NCBI GenBank assembly: GCA_950069165.1 | Contig: CATMIT010000048.1 | Location: 1 to 11,168 of the forward strand | Length of the DNA stretch: 11,168 nt | Direction: 5' to 3' | DNA from: an uncultured Flavobacteriales bacterium | GTDB lineage: Bacteria > Bacteroidota > Bacteroidia > Flavobacteriales > BACL11 | Shown: positions 1 to 6,885 of the stretch, one piece after another | How the letters are laid out: every line of letters starts with the position of its first letter | Position numbering within the stretch: the first letter of the stretch is position 1 | Program-made: the position numbers and the translations under genes | The notes under the pieces: model-generated | Database searches by the model: none | What the model was told of the DNA's origin: nothing | The model's input: the letters and a program-made list of their open reading frames with translations, nothing else

Positions 1-300
1 AGATTTGTGAGTTGATTATTACCACAATACAAATAAGTTAAAGCAGTATTTTGACTTACATCAAGATTTGTGAGTTGATTAGTAGCACAAAGCAAATAAG
101 TTAAAGCAGTAGCCCTACTTAAATCAAGGCTTGTGAGTTGATTAGAATGACAATACAAAGTAGTTAAAGCAGTATTATTACTTACATCAAGGTTTGTTAA
201 TTGATTATAACCACATTCCAAATTAGTTAAAGCAGTATTATTATTTACATTAAGGCTTGTGAGTTGATTAGTATAACAATACAAAGTATCTAAAGCAGTA
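1..300 (-). repeat. 63-bp tandem repeats encoding LRR units
   Basis: Five successive 63-bp units begin (plus-strand coordinates) at 1, 64, 127, 190 and 253, each opening with a form of aggyttgtgagttgatta. They encode 21-residue leucine-rich repeats on the minus strand. Units 1 and 2 are the most alike. The unit at 253 diverges in its second half, where the repeat domain meets the N-terminal cap. The array probably continues past the left edge. DNA-level similarity makes slippage or recombination changing the repeat number plausible. Confidence 0.92.
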
Positions 301-512
301 AAATCCTCTATTCCTGTTAAGTCAGTAATACTTTCTCCAGAAACATCTAAAAATGTTACTGAATTAATATTTGCAGTTGCTACGTAATCATCTAATATGT
401 TATCGTAACCTAATTGAATTAATCTCTGTTCAAAATTATCATCAGGTATCATTGTCAATTGCCCAAACCCAATCATTGGCAAGCAAAGTAATATAAGTAG
501 TAGTTTTTTCAT
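1..512 (-). CDS. Secreted leucine-rich-repeat surface protein (C-terminus beyond window)
   Basis: The frame is open from an ATG at 512 down to the window edge, giving about 170 residues with no stop. Residues 1-17 (MKKLLLILLCLPMIGFG) form a signal peptide, followed by a start typical of flavobacterial LRR proteins (IPDDNFEQRLIQLGYDN) and the phrase DLTGIEDFTAL. From about residue 71 come 21-residue leucine-rich repeats of the form TALTxLyCxxNQLTxLDVSxN, each with a cysteine after the LxxL core. Proteins of this type in Bacteroidota are usually exported by the type IX system and end in a Por secretion tail; that end is not visible here, so surface location is an inference. The start lies one base after the stop of the upstream minus-strand gene, so translational coupling is likely. 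Ligand and role are unknown. Confidence is high for an LRR protein and moderate for T9SS export. Confidence 0.88.
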   Translation of the reverse strand, partial: MKKLLLILLCLPMIGFGQLTMIPDDNFEQRLIQLGYDNILDDYVATANINSVTFLDVSGESITDLTGIEDFTALDTLYCYTNQLTSLNVNNNTALTNLECGYNQLTNLDVSNNTALTTLYCHSNQLTSLDLSRATALTYLLCATNQLTNLDVSQNTALTYLYCGNNQLTN

Positions 513-513
513 T

Positions 514-846
514 CTAATAGAATAAATGCAACTTTTCTTTCTTTCGCCATTTTGCCTGGCTGCTATATTCCACAAAATAAATTAGCACATCAGCTTGGCT
601 GGCATATGCTGTAAAAAATATTTTCTTATCAGCTTGTGAGGCGTATTCTACAAAAAACCATTTGCCGTTATTCTTTCCTGCTTGTGAGGAATAATCCACC
701 TTAAATACACTCAAGTCTGCTTGGCTTTCATAGTCCACTACAAATACTTTAATATCTGCCTGGCTAGCATATTCTACCGAATACACTTTTTGTGCTAAAA
801 CAGTTGTTGTAATAAAAAGGCTAACTATAGTTATGAATAATTTCAT
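514..846 (-). CDS. Small exported protein with six SQA repeats, probable 7(1) septoil-knot (DUF6150-type) family
   Basis: This 110-residue protein starts with a signal peptide (MKLFITIVSLFITTTVLA, likely cleaved before Q19). The rest is six repeats of about 13 residues reading aromatic-x-V-[ED]-Y-x-S-Q-A-D, with SQA at residues 28-30, 41-43, 54-56, 70-72, 83-85 and 96-98. A three-residue insertion (around KNNGKW, 58-63) separates repeats 3 and 4, and a basic tail WRKKEKLHLFY closes the protein. From memory this pattern and tail match the family named after a predicted deep 7(1) knot (DUF6150/Septknot); I cannot search to confirm. The function of that family is unknown to me. Alternating hydrophobic residues suggest short beta strands. 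There is no cysteine or lipobox, so a periplasmic or extracellular soluble form is expected. It sits first in a two-gene minus-strand unit with the LRR gene (one-base gap) and is divergent from the aminotransferase. Confidence 0.83.
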   Translation of the reverse strand: MKLFITIVSLFITTTVLAQKVYSVEYASQADIKVFVVDYESQADLSVFKVDYSSQAGKNNGKWFFVEYASQADKKIFFTAYASQADVLIYFVEYSSQAKWRKKEKLHLFY

Positions 847-876
847 TTTGTAAATTTAATAAAAAATCTGCAATTA

Positions 877-904
877 AAAACAAGTAACTAAAAACAAGCA
901 ACTA
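877..904. repeat. Two tandem 14-bp copies in divergent intergenic region
   Basis: The unit aaaacaagYaacta occurs at 877-890 and 891-904, followed by a half copy (aaaacta) to 911. It lies in the 99-bp gap between two divergent genes, just upstream of the plus-strand -7 box at 916. It could be a regulator site or simply a low-complexity duplication; nothing here decides between them. Confidence 0.7.
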
Positions 905-915
905 AAAACTAATCT

Positions 916-923
916 TATCTTTG
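916..923 (+). promoter_or_regulatory. Bacteroidota-type -7 box TATCTTTG for the aminotransferase operon
   Basis: TATCTTTG matches the TAnnTTTG consensus of the primary sigma factor in Bacteroidota. It ends 22 bases before the ATG at 946, which would leave a leader of about 15 bases, A-rich (aaaaaataaatcaaa) and without a Shine-Dalgarno, as is usual in this phylum. A clear -33 TTTG was not found. It is the only evident promoter before the five-gene chain. Confidence 0.6.
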
Positions 924-945
924 CCTGCTGAAAAAATAAATCAAA

Positions 946-2142
946 ATGACAGAAGTTTCAGAGAGATTAAATCGATTGGCCGAATCGGCAACCCTAGCCA
1001 TGGCACGCATGAGCCGAGAACTAAAAGAAGAAGGATATGATATTATTGCACTTAGTTTGGGTGAGCCCGATTTTGATACCCCAGATTTCATTAAAGAATC
1101 GGCAAAAAAAGCAATTGATGATAATTTTTCTCACTACACGCCTGTTCCAGGTTTGTTAGAATTGCGTGAGGCAATCTGCAGAAAATTCAAAAGAGATAAT
1201 AATTTGGACTTTACCCCTAATCAAATTGTATGCTCAACTGGGGCAAAGCAATCCCTTGCCAATTTATGTTTGAGTTTGTTAAACCCAAAAGATGAGGTGC
1301 TTTTACCTTGCCCTTATTGGGTAAGTTATGTCGAAATTATTAAATTAGCAGAGGGTGTATCTGTAGAAATTCCTTCTACAATTACTACCGATTTTAAAGT
1401 TACCCCTGAGCAGTTGGAAGCCGCCATTACGCCAAAAACAAAACTCTTGATGTTTAGTTCCCCTTGCAACCCAAGCGGAACAGTTTATTCTAAAGAGGAG
1501 CTTTTGGCAATCGCTAAAATGCTGGAAAAATATCCTGATATTTTAATTATTTCTGATGAAATATATGAGCATATCAATTTTACGAATGCACATTTTAGTA
1601 TTGGCACAATTCCCTCTATGAAAGAGAGAACAATCACTGTAAATGGCCTTTCCAAAGGTTTCGCCATGACGGGTTGGCGCCTTGGCTTTATTGGGGCTCC
1701 CCTTTGGATTGCAAATGCCTGCAATAAAGTGCAAGGACAAATCACCTCAGCTACTTGTGCTATTGCCCAAAAAGCTGGGGAAACAGCAATGTTAGCTGAT
1801 CCAAAAGCCGTAACTACTGATATGAAAAACACTTTTTTAAGAAGACGAGATATGTTACTTGAAAAACTAAAGGAAATACCTGGAATAAAATGTAATATTC
1901 CAAAAGGTGCTTTTTATATTTTCCCGGATGTTTCTTATTATTTTGGAAAAAAAGATGGAGATAAAACCATAGAAAACGCCAATGATTTGTGCATGTATTT
2001 GCTCAACAAGGCGCATGTAGCATTGGTGTCTGGAGCTGCTTTTGGCAATCCGGAATGTATTAGAATATCCTATGCTGCAGCTGATGATAAACTAATGGAG
2101 GCAGCAAAGAGAATGAAAGAAAAATTAGCAGAATTAAAATGA
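946..2142 (+). CDS. PLP-dependent class I aminotransferase (aspartate aminotransferase type)
   Basis: At 398 residues this is full length for a fold-type I, subgroup I-gamma aminotransferase, the AspB-like group that transfers the amino group of aspartate (and often other amino acids) to 2-oxoglutarate. Visible signatures are SLGEPDFDTP (37-46), YTPVPGLLELR (64-74), CPYWVSY with the ring-stacking aromatic region (122-128), CNPSGT with Asn175 (174-179), SDEIYEH with Asp204 (203-209), SKGFAMTGWRLG with the Schiff-base Lys237 (236-247), and CIRISYA with the carboxylate-binding Arg373 (371-377). All key residues are present, so it should be an active cytoplasmic enzyme. The exact amino-acid substrate cannot be read from sequence. 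It opens the chain, and its stop overlaps the next start (ATGA at 2139-2142). Only the start at 946 leaves a leader consistent with the -7 box. Confidence 0.93.
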   Translation: MTEVSERLNRLAESATLAMARMSRELKEEGYDIIALSLGEPDFDTPDFIKESAKKAIDDNFSHYTPVPGLLELREAICRKFKRDNNLDFTPNQIVCSTGAKQSLANLCLSLLNPKDEVLLPCPYWVSYVEIIKLAEGVSVEIPSTITTDFKVTPEQLEAAITPKTKLLMFSSPCNPSGTVYSKEELLAIAKMLEKYPDILIISDEIYEHINFTNAHFSIGTIPSMKERTITVNGLSKGFAMTGWRLGFIGAPLWIANACNKVQGQITSATCAIAQKAGETAMLADPKAVTTDMKNTFLRRRDMLLEKLKEIPGIKCNIPKGAFYIFPDVSYYFGKKDGDKTIENANDLCMYLLNKAHVALVSGAAFGNPECIRISYAAADDKLMEAAKRMKEKLAELK

Positions 2143-3125
2143 GAAAAGAAGAAATAATTGGGCTTTTTGACTCCTTTAATAAAAAAAAGGTGCTCATTGT
2201 TGGTGATGCCATGATTGATGCTTATATGTGGGGCAAAATTGAAAGACAATCTCCAGAAGCTCCAGTTCCAGTTGTGGAAATAGAAAAACACGAAAACAGA
2301 TTGGGTGGTGCTGGAAATGTTGCAAGAAACATAAAATCCTTAGGAGCTACTCCTATTTTATGTTCGGTTGTTGGAGATGATTTTAGAGGAAAACAACTCA
2401 AGCAATTATTAAAAGAAGAAGCTTTTTCTACTGTCGGAATTTTGATTGAAAAAAGTAGAAAAACCACTGTAAAAACAAGGATAATCAGTGAGGACAAACA
2501 TCAATTGCGTATTGATGAAGAAGATACTTTTCCTATAAAAGTGGAGCAAGAATTCTTGGAATTGGTTTATAGCAATATGGAGGATGTGGATGTAATTATT
2601 TTGCAAGATTATAACAAAGGTGTTCTTACGCCTTTTGTGATTAAAAATATCATTAAAAAAGCAAATACTTTAAACATCCCTACCATTGTTGATCCGAAAA
2701 CCAAAAACTTTCTGGCCTACAAAAATTGTGATATTTTCAAGCCAAATTTAAAGGAAATTAAAACAGGATGTAACATCAGTTTTGATGAAAATAATATGTC
2801 AGAAATTAAATCTGCCACAAAGGATTTACTTCAAATGATAAAAGCAAAAGGGATATTACTCACCCTTTCAGAAAAGGGAGTTTGCATGCAAACAGCTGAT
2901 AATTTCACCCATATAAATGCCGAAAAAAGAAATATCATTGATGTGTCAGGAGCTGGTGATACCGTAATTTCAACTTCTGCCCTTTGCCTTGCCTCTAATG
3001 TAGATTTTGTAAGTTTATCTCAAATTGCTAATTTAGCTGGTGGCCTGGTGTGCCAAAGGGTTGGTGTAGTTCCTATTGAAAAAACAGAACTTCTAAAAAA
3101 CGCAATTTCTTACTTTACAAATTAA
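2139..3125 (+). CDS. rfaE1: D-glycero-beta-D-manno-heptose-7-phosphate kinase (RfaE1/HldA-like, PfkB family)
   Basis: This 328-residue ribokinase/PfkB-family sugar kinase carries the RfaE-type signatures. These are VGDAMIDAYMWGKIERQSPE (21-40), RLGGAGNVARNIKSLGA (54-70), RIISEDKHQLRIDEED (114-129), VDPKTKNF (184-191), KPNLKE (201-206), and the anion-hole/catalytic DVSGAGDTV (268-276) with Asp274 as the likely base. RfaE1 makes heptose-1,7-bisphosphate for ADP-heptose in lipopolysaccharide or S-layer glycan synthesis. The length covers only the kinase half. The C-terminal nucleotidyltransferase half of fused HldE is absent and is not in this window, so adenylylation would need a separate rfaE2 elsewhere. 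The start overlaps the aminotransferase stop by ATGA, which favours translational coupling, and the TAA directly abuts the next ATG. Kinase family is near certain; the precise sugar is less so. Confidence 0.88.
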   Translation: MRKEEIIGLFDSFNKKKVLIVGDAMIDAYMWGKIERQSPEAPVPVVEIEKHENRLGGAGNVARNIKSLGATPILCSVVGDDFRGKQLKQLLKEEAFSTVGILIEKSRKTTVKTRIISEDKHQLRIDEEDTFPIKVEQEFLELVYSNMEDVDVIILQDYNKGVLTPFVIKNIIKKANTLNIPTIVDPKTKNFLAYKNCDIFKPNLKEIKTGCNISFDENNMSEIKSATKDLLQMIKAKGILLTLSEKGVCMQTADNFTHINAEKRNIIDVSGAGDTVISTSALCLASNVDFVSLSQIANLAGGLVCQRVGVVPIEKTELLKNAISYFTN

Positions 3126-5381
3126 ATGCCTCTAAAAATAAGCGATAGTAAAGGAAAATTTGGGACAACTCCTGTATTTTTAGCCTCTATTTCTACCATT
3201 TTAGGAGCTATTTTATTCCTGCGTTTTGGCTATGCTGTAGGAAATGTAGGTCTTATGGGGGCATTAGGTATTATCCTTTTAGGACATTTGGTTACTGTCC
3301 CTACTGCACTCGCCATTGCCGAAATTTCTACAAACAGAAAAGTAGAAGGAGGAGGAGCTTATTATATTATTTCTCGTTCGTTCGGACTAAATATTGGAGC
3401 AACAATTGGAATTGCACTTTATCTCTCACAAGCCATATCTGTTTCCTTTTATGTGATTGCATTTGTAGAGTCTTTTTATCCTTTTGCTTTATTTTTAGTA
3501 GATACTTATCCTAAAATACCACAAATTCTTGCTGATATTATTTTAGACAAAAAGATAATTGGGATAATCTCAATGGGAATTTTAACGCTTTTAATGCTTA
3601 CAAAAGGAGCAAATATTGGCATCAAAGCACTTTATGGTATTGTTGCAGTTCTTTTTGTCTCCTTGCTTTTTTTCTTTTTAGGGGAACCAATTGATGGCTA
3701 TCATTTTGTTCAGGTTAGCTTTATTGATACCATTGAAAACTCCGATAACTTCTTTTTAGTTTTTGCTATTATTTTCCCGGCTTTTACAGGGATGGCAGCC
3801 GGATTAGGATTGTCTGGCGATTTAAAAAATCCTAAAACCTCTATTCCAAGAGGAACGATTTGGGCAACTGTGATTGGTATTCTCGTCTATGTTTTGGTGG
3901 CTTTCAAACTGTTTTTATCCGCTCCCCTAGATGGTTTAGCCACTGACCAGCTTATCATGAGTAAAATTGCAATATGGGGGCCAATAATCCCTATCGGTTT
4001 GGCATGTGCTTCTATCTCCTCAGCATTGGGTTCTGTGATGGTTGCCCCAAGAACGCTTCAAGCATTGGGTTTTGATAATATTTTTCCACTTAAAAAATTA
4101 AATAGTTGGACGGCAAAAGGGAGAGATAAGGATAACGAACCTATCAACTCCTCTGTAATCACTTGTTTGTTGGCTATGTTTTTTGTAATTATTGGTGATA
4201 TCAATACGGTTGCCCAAGTTATTGCTATGTTTTTCATGATAACTTATGGTGCTATTTGTACTATTTCATTTTTAGAGCATTTCTCTGGCGATCCTTCCTA
4301 TCGCCCAGCTTTTAAATCGCGTTGGTATATATCGCTTATTGGGGCTGTTTTATCCGTTTGGCTGATGTTCAAAATGAATACCTCTTTCGCCATTTTATCC
4401 ATTATAATACTAACTTTCTTCTATTCTTACATCAGTAAAAGTTCAGGGGATAAAAGAGAAATAGTCAGTCTGTTTCGGGATGTATTGGTACAATTTGCAA
4501 GGCAGATTCAAATTTTTATACAGAAGAAAGGAGAGGATGAGCAGAGTCCGCACTGGCGCCCATTTGTAATCAGTATTAATGAAGAGTCTTTTCAAAGGAA
4601 ATCTGCTTTTGATATGTGCCGTTGGATTTCATACAAATATGGTTTCGCAACTTACATACATTATATAAATGGTTATCTGAGCAAAGATACATTTAAGCAA
4701 TCAAAGGATGTTTTAAAGCAATTATTACAAGATGAAAAAGTGTCAAAAAGTAATGTATATATCGATACCATTATTTCGCCTTCTTACACCTCAGCACTAG
4801 CGCAAGTTATTCAATTATCAAGTATTTCTGGTAAGGAGAATAACCTAATTTTATTAGCCTTTGAGGAAAGTGAAAAAGAAAGGTTTGCAGAGATTTTAAG
4901 CAATTTCAAACTTTTGCAGGCAACCGGTTTTGATGTAGCGATTTACAAAACTGATGAAGAAAAAATAAATAAAAAAGAAGAGATACATGTCTGGATTTCG
5001 TCCAGAGATTATGAAAATTCAAATATGATGATTCTACTCAGCTATATAATCTCCTCACATCCTGAATGGAAAAATGCAAAAATTAAAGTTTTCTCCATTT
5101 ACCCAAATCAAGATGAATTTGAAAACTACAAAAAAAGAATGTTCTCATTTATTGAGTCTGGGCGACTACCAATCTCTCCTCTAAACTTAAAAATGATTCC
5201 GCAAAATGAAGAGGAAGGAATAAAATCTATAATAAATAAACATTCCGAAAAAGCAGATTTAACTATTGTTGGTTTCAGAAGAGAAGTGGTTAAAAAACAA
5301 AAATTGGCGGCCTTTGAGGGTTATGAAAAATTAGGAAATGTTTTATTTGTTAATAGTTTGACAGGAAAGGAAATTGAATGA
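3126..5381 (+). CDS. SLC12-type cation-chloride cotransporter (Na-K-Cl / K-Cl cotransporter family)
   Basis: This 751-residue inner-membrane protein has about twelve hydrophobic segments (residues ~15-437) and a large soluble C-terminal domain (~440-751), the architecture of the cation-chloride cotransporters within the APC superfamily. Family signatures are KFGTTPVF then GAILFLRFGYAVG (27-39), STNRKVEGGGAYYIISRS (68-85), SFYVIAFVE (107-115), FPAFTG followed by LGLSGDLKNPKTSIPRGT (217-244), and SSALGSVMVAPRTLQALG (298-315). By eye alignment to NKCC1, K+-site residues appear kept (Tyr109, Pro218, Thr221), as do both Na+-site serines of TM8 (Ser298, Ser299). The tail also follows SLC12 (HVWISSRDYENSNMMILLSY, 651-670). 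It probably couples Cl- to Na+ and/or K+ for ion or volume control. It abuts rfaE1 (TAA then ATG) and overlaps menG by ATGA. A plain amino-acid permease is less likely given these motifs. Confidence 0.9.
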   Translation: MPLKISDSKGKFGTTPVFLASISTILGAILFLRFGYAVGNVGLMGALGIILLGHLVTVPTALAIAEISTNRKVEGGGAYYIISRSFGLNIGATIGIALYLSQAISVSFYVIAFVESFYPFALFLVDTYPKIPQILADIILDKKIIGIISMGILTLLMLTKGANIGIKALYGIVAVLFVSLLFFFLGEPIDGYHFVQVSFIDTIENSDNFFLVFAIIFPAFTGMAAGLGLSGDLKNPKTSIPRGTIWATVIGILVYVLVAFKLFLSAPLDGLATDQLIMSKIAIWGPIIPIGLACASISSALGSVMVAPRTLQALGFDNIFPLKKLNSWTAKGRDKDNEPINSSVITCLLAMFFVIIGDINTVAQVIAMFFMITYGAICTISFLEHFSGDPSYRPAFKSRWYISLIGAVLSVWLMFKMNTSFAILSIIILTFFYSYISKSSGDKREIVSLFRDVLVQFARQIQIFIQKKGEDEQSPHWRPFVISINEESFQRKSAFDMCRWISYKYGFATYIHYINGYLSKDTFKQSKDVLKQLLQDEKVSKSNVYIDTIISPSYTSALAQVIQLSSISGKENNLILLAFEESEKERFAEILSNFKLLQATGFDVAIYKTDEEKINKKEEIHVWISSRDYENSNMMILLSYIISSHPEWKNAKIKVFSIYPNQDEFENYKKRMFSFIESGRLPISPLNLKMIPQNEEEGIKSIINKHSEKADLTIVGFRREVVKKQKLAAFEGYEKLGNVLFVNSLTGKEIE

Positions 5382-6094
5382 TAAAGCCCCAGCAAGACTC
5401 CCAAATAAGTAAGAAATTGCAAGTCGCAAAAATGTTTGACAGCATTGCTAAAAGCTATGATTTTTTGAATCATACACTTTCTTTTGGCATGGACTTTTAT
5501 TGGCGAAAAAAAGCCATTAGCAAGCTTACAAATAATCCTAAAAAAATATTGGATGTGGCATGCGGAACAGCCGATTTTGCCATTGCAGCCAGCAAACTAA
5601 ATGGGGTACATATTACTGGAATAGACATCTCCAAAAATATGCTTGAAATAGGAAGAAACAAAGTAGAAAAAAAAGGATTGGAAAAGCAAATAAAATTAGA
5701 ATTGGCTGATTCGGAAAACTTGCCTTTTGAGAATGAAAGTTTTGATGCTATAACGGCTGGTTTTGGCGTAAGAAATTTTGAAAACCTACAATTAGGATTA
5801 TCCGAGATGAGACGTGTGCTGAAAAAAGATGGAATTGTTGTGATTTTGGAGCCATCTAAACCTAAATATTTTCCTATCAAACAAATATATAGTGCCTATT
5901 TTCATCATATATTACCCTTTTTTGGGCAACTCATCTCAAAAGACAAAAGGGCTTATAATTATTTGCCTGAATCGGTAGATGCTTTTCCTGAAAATGTAAA
6001 ATTTATAGAAATTTTGAAAGAGGTAGGCTTTAGCAAAGTAAAATATCTACCCCTAACGCTCGGAATAGTTTCACTGTACATTGCAATAAAATAA
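5378..6094 (+). CDS. ubiE: Demethylmenaquinone methyltransferase (MenG/UbiE)
   Basis: This 238-residue class I SAM-dependent methyltransferase catalyses the last step of menaquinone synthesis, C-methylation of demethylmenaquinone, at the inner face of the cytoplasmic membrane. UbiE signature 1 is seen at residues 19-45 (MFDSIAKSYDFLN ... SFGMDFYWRKK). The SAM motif is LDVACGTAD (58-66) with the acidic GIDIS strand end (81-85), then AGFGVRNFEN (127-136), and UbiE signature 2 is RRVLKKDGIVVILEPSKPK (145-163). The tail SKDKRAYNYLPESVDAFP (187-204) is typical of the group. Bacteroidota respire with menaquinone, so MenG rather than a ubiquinone role is inferred. The ATG overlaps the transporter stop (ATGA, 5378-5381) and the TAA abuts the porT start. 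The ubiE-porT neighbourhood recurs in Bacteroidota from memory. Confidence 0.94.
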   Translation: MIKPQQDSQISKKLQVAKMFDSIAKSYDFLNHTLSFGMDFYWRKKAISKLTNNPKKILDVACGTADFAIAASKLNGVHITGIDISKNMLEIGRNKVEKKGLEKQIKLELADSENLPFENESFDAITAGFGVRNFENLQLGLSEMRRVLKKDGIVVILEPSKPKYFPIKQIYSAYFHHILPFFGQLISKDKRAYNYLPESVDAFPENVKFIEILKEVGFSKVKYLPLTLGIVSLYIAIK

Positions 6095-6835
6095 ATGATA
6101 AATCGTTTTTTGGCTGAAATGAAAAAATTATTAGCAATATTATTACCTATTTTGTTTATCGCAAATATTCCTTTGCAAATTTTTGCACAAAAGCATCCTA
6201 AATTGCAAAATCTATCAAGATACGATAACAAAAAAATCCATTTTGGGTTTACAATGGGAATAAATACCATGGATTTCAAGATAAAACCAGTAGCCAATAT
6301 TGCTGATTTTGATAGTTTGTATGTATTAGAATCCCAAAACCAAAAGGGTTTTAATTTAGGGATTGTTTCTAATTTACGCTTGAATAAATTTTTTGACCTG
6401 CGATTTCTTCCACGCCTTGTTTTTTCAGAAAGAATTATTGAATATTCCTTCTTGGATGGGAACCAAAAAATTTATATGCAAACAAAACCCATTGAATCTA
6501 CTTTTATCGACTTTCCAATTCTGATAAAATATAAATCCGAGCGTTACAATAATTTCCGCACTTATTTGCTAGGAGGGATAAAATACGGGATGGATATTGC
6601 ATCACAAAAGGATATTGATGATGAAGGGCAGAAATTAGTGAAATTGAAGAAAAATGATTTAGGAATTGAAATTGGTTTTGGCATGGATTTCTATTTAGAA
6701 TATTTTAAATTCTCTCCACAAATAAAACTAACTTATGGTATCTTAAATCTTCTTTCAGAGGACGAAACTGTTTACACAAAATCGGTCAGTAAACTGACCA
6801 CAAATGCGTGGATGCTGTCTTTTACTTTTGAATAA
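6095..6835 (+). CDS. porT: PorT-like outer-membrane beta-barrel protein of the type IX secretion system
   Basis: This 246-residue protein has a signal peptide (residues ~9-31, cleavage likely at FA|QKHPK). It is followed by alternating amphipathic strands typical of a small outer-membrane barrel: KIHFGFTMGINTMDFKI, KGFNLGIVSNLRLNKFFDLRF, YLLGGIKYGMDI, LGIEIGFGMDFYLEYFKFSP and a last strand ending in aromatic SFTFE. The overall pattern, length and position directly after ubiE fit PorT/SprT, an accessory component required for T9SS secretion and gliding in Porphyromonas and Flavobacterium. The start at 6095 abuts the ubiE TAA. An internal ATG at 6119 (MKKLLAILLP) would give a more conventional signal peptide and could be the true start. 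If PorT is right, the organism has the machinery to export the LRR protein at 1-512. Other small barrel proteins look similar, so family confidence is good but not absolute. Confidence 0.82.
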   Translation: MINRFLAEMKKLLAILLPILFIANIPLQIFAQKHPKLQNLSRYDNKKIHFGFTMGINTMDFKIKPVANIADFDSLYVLESQNQKGFNLGIVSNLRLNKFFDLRFLPRLVFSERIIEYSFLDGNQKIYMQTKPIESTFIDFPILIKYKSERYNNFRTYLLGGIKYGMDIASQKDIDDEGQKLVKLKKNDLGIEIGFGMDFYLEYFKFSPQIKLTYGILNLLSEDETVYTKSVSKLTTNAWMLSFTFE

Positions 6836-6862
6836 ATAAGCTATTGATTCTCAATTTTTTAC

Positions 6863-6885
6863 AAAAAAATAGATTATATTTTTTT
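6863..6885. repeat. AT-only perfect inverted repeat (9-bp arms) before the zinc-ribbon gene
   Basis: AAAAAAATA (6863-6871) is the exact reverse complement of TATTTTTTT (6877-6885), with five bases (gatta) between. It falls 28 bases after the porT stop. Its right arm shares its last base with the -7 box at 6885-6892. The A-stem with a U-tract end could act as a weak terminator for the upstream chain, or it may simply be AT-rich promoter DNA. Confidence 0.5.

Noticed and set aside
1..300. Regular repeats resembling a CRISPR or satellite array
   Set aside because: The 63-bp period is a multiple of three, keeps one minus-strand frame open, and translates into canonical leucine-rich repeats; there are no unique spacers.
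844..856. TAAATTTA near the start of the knot-repeat gene as its -7 box
   Set aside because: It departs from TAnnTTTG at the conserved G and sits only about five bases from the ATG, so the transcript would be leaderless; no better minus-strand box was found in the gap.
1485..1832. Long open frame on the minus strand inside the aminotransferase
   Set aside because: It is antisense to a gene whose catalytic motifs are all intact, and its translation shows no recognisable domain or leader.
2222..2497. Minus-strand frames inside rfaE1
   Set aside because: They are shadows of the conserved kinase frame, with no promoter box or family pattern.
3126..5381. Generic amino-acid permease call for the 751-residue membrane protein
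   Set aside because: The GGGAYYxISRS, SGDLKxPxxSIPRGT and SSALGSxxxAPRxLQALG motifs and the long C-terminal domain are specific to the SLC12 cation-chloride cotransporters.
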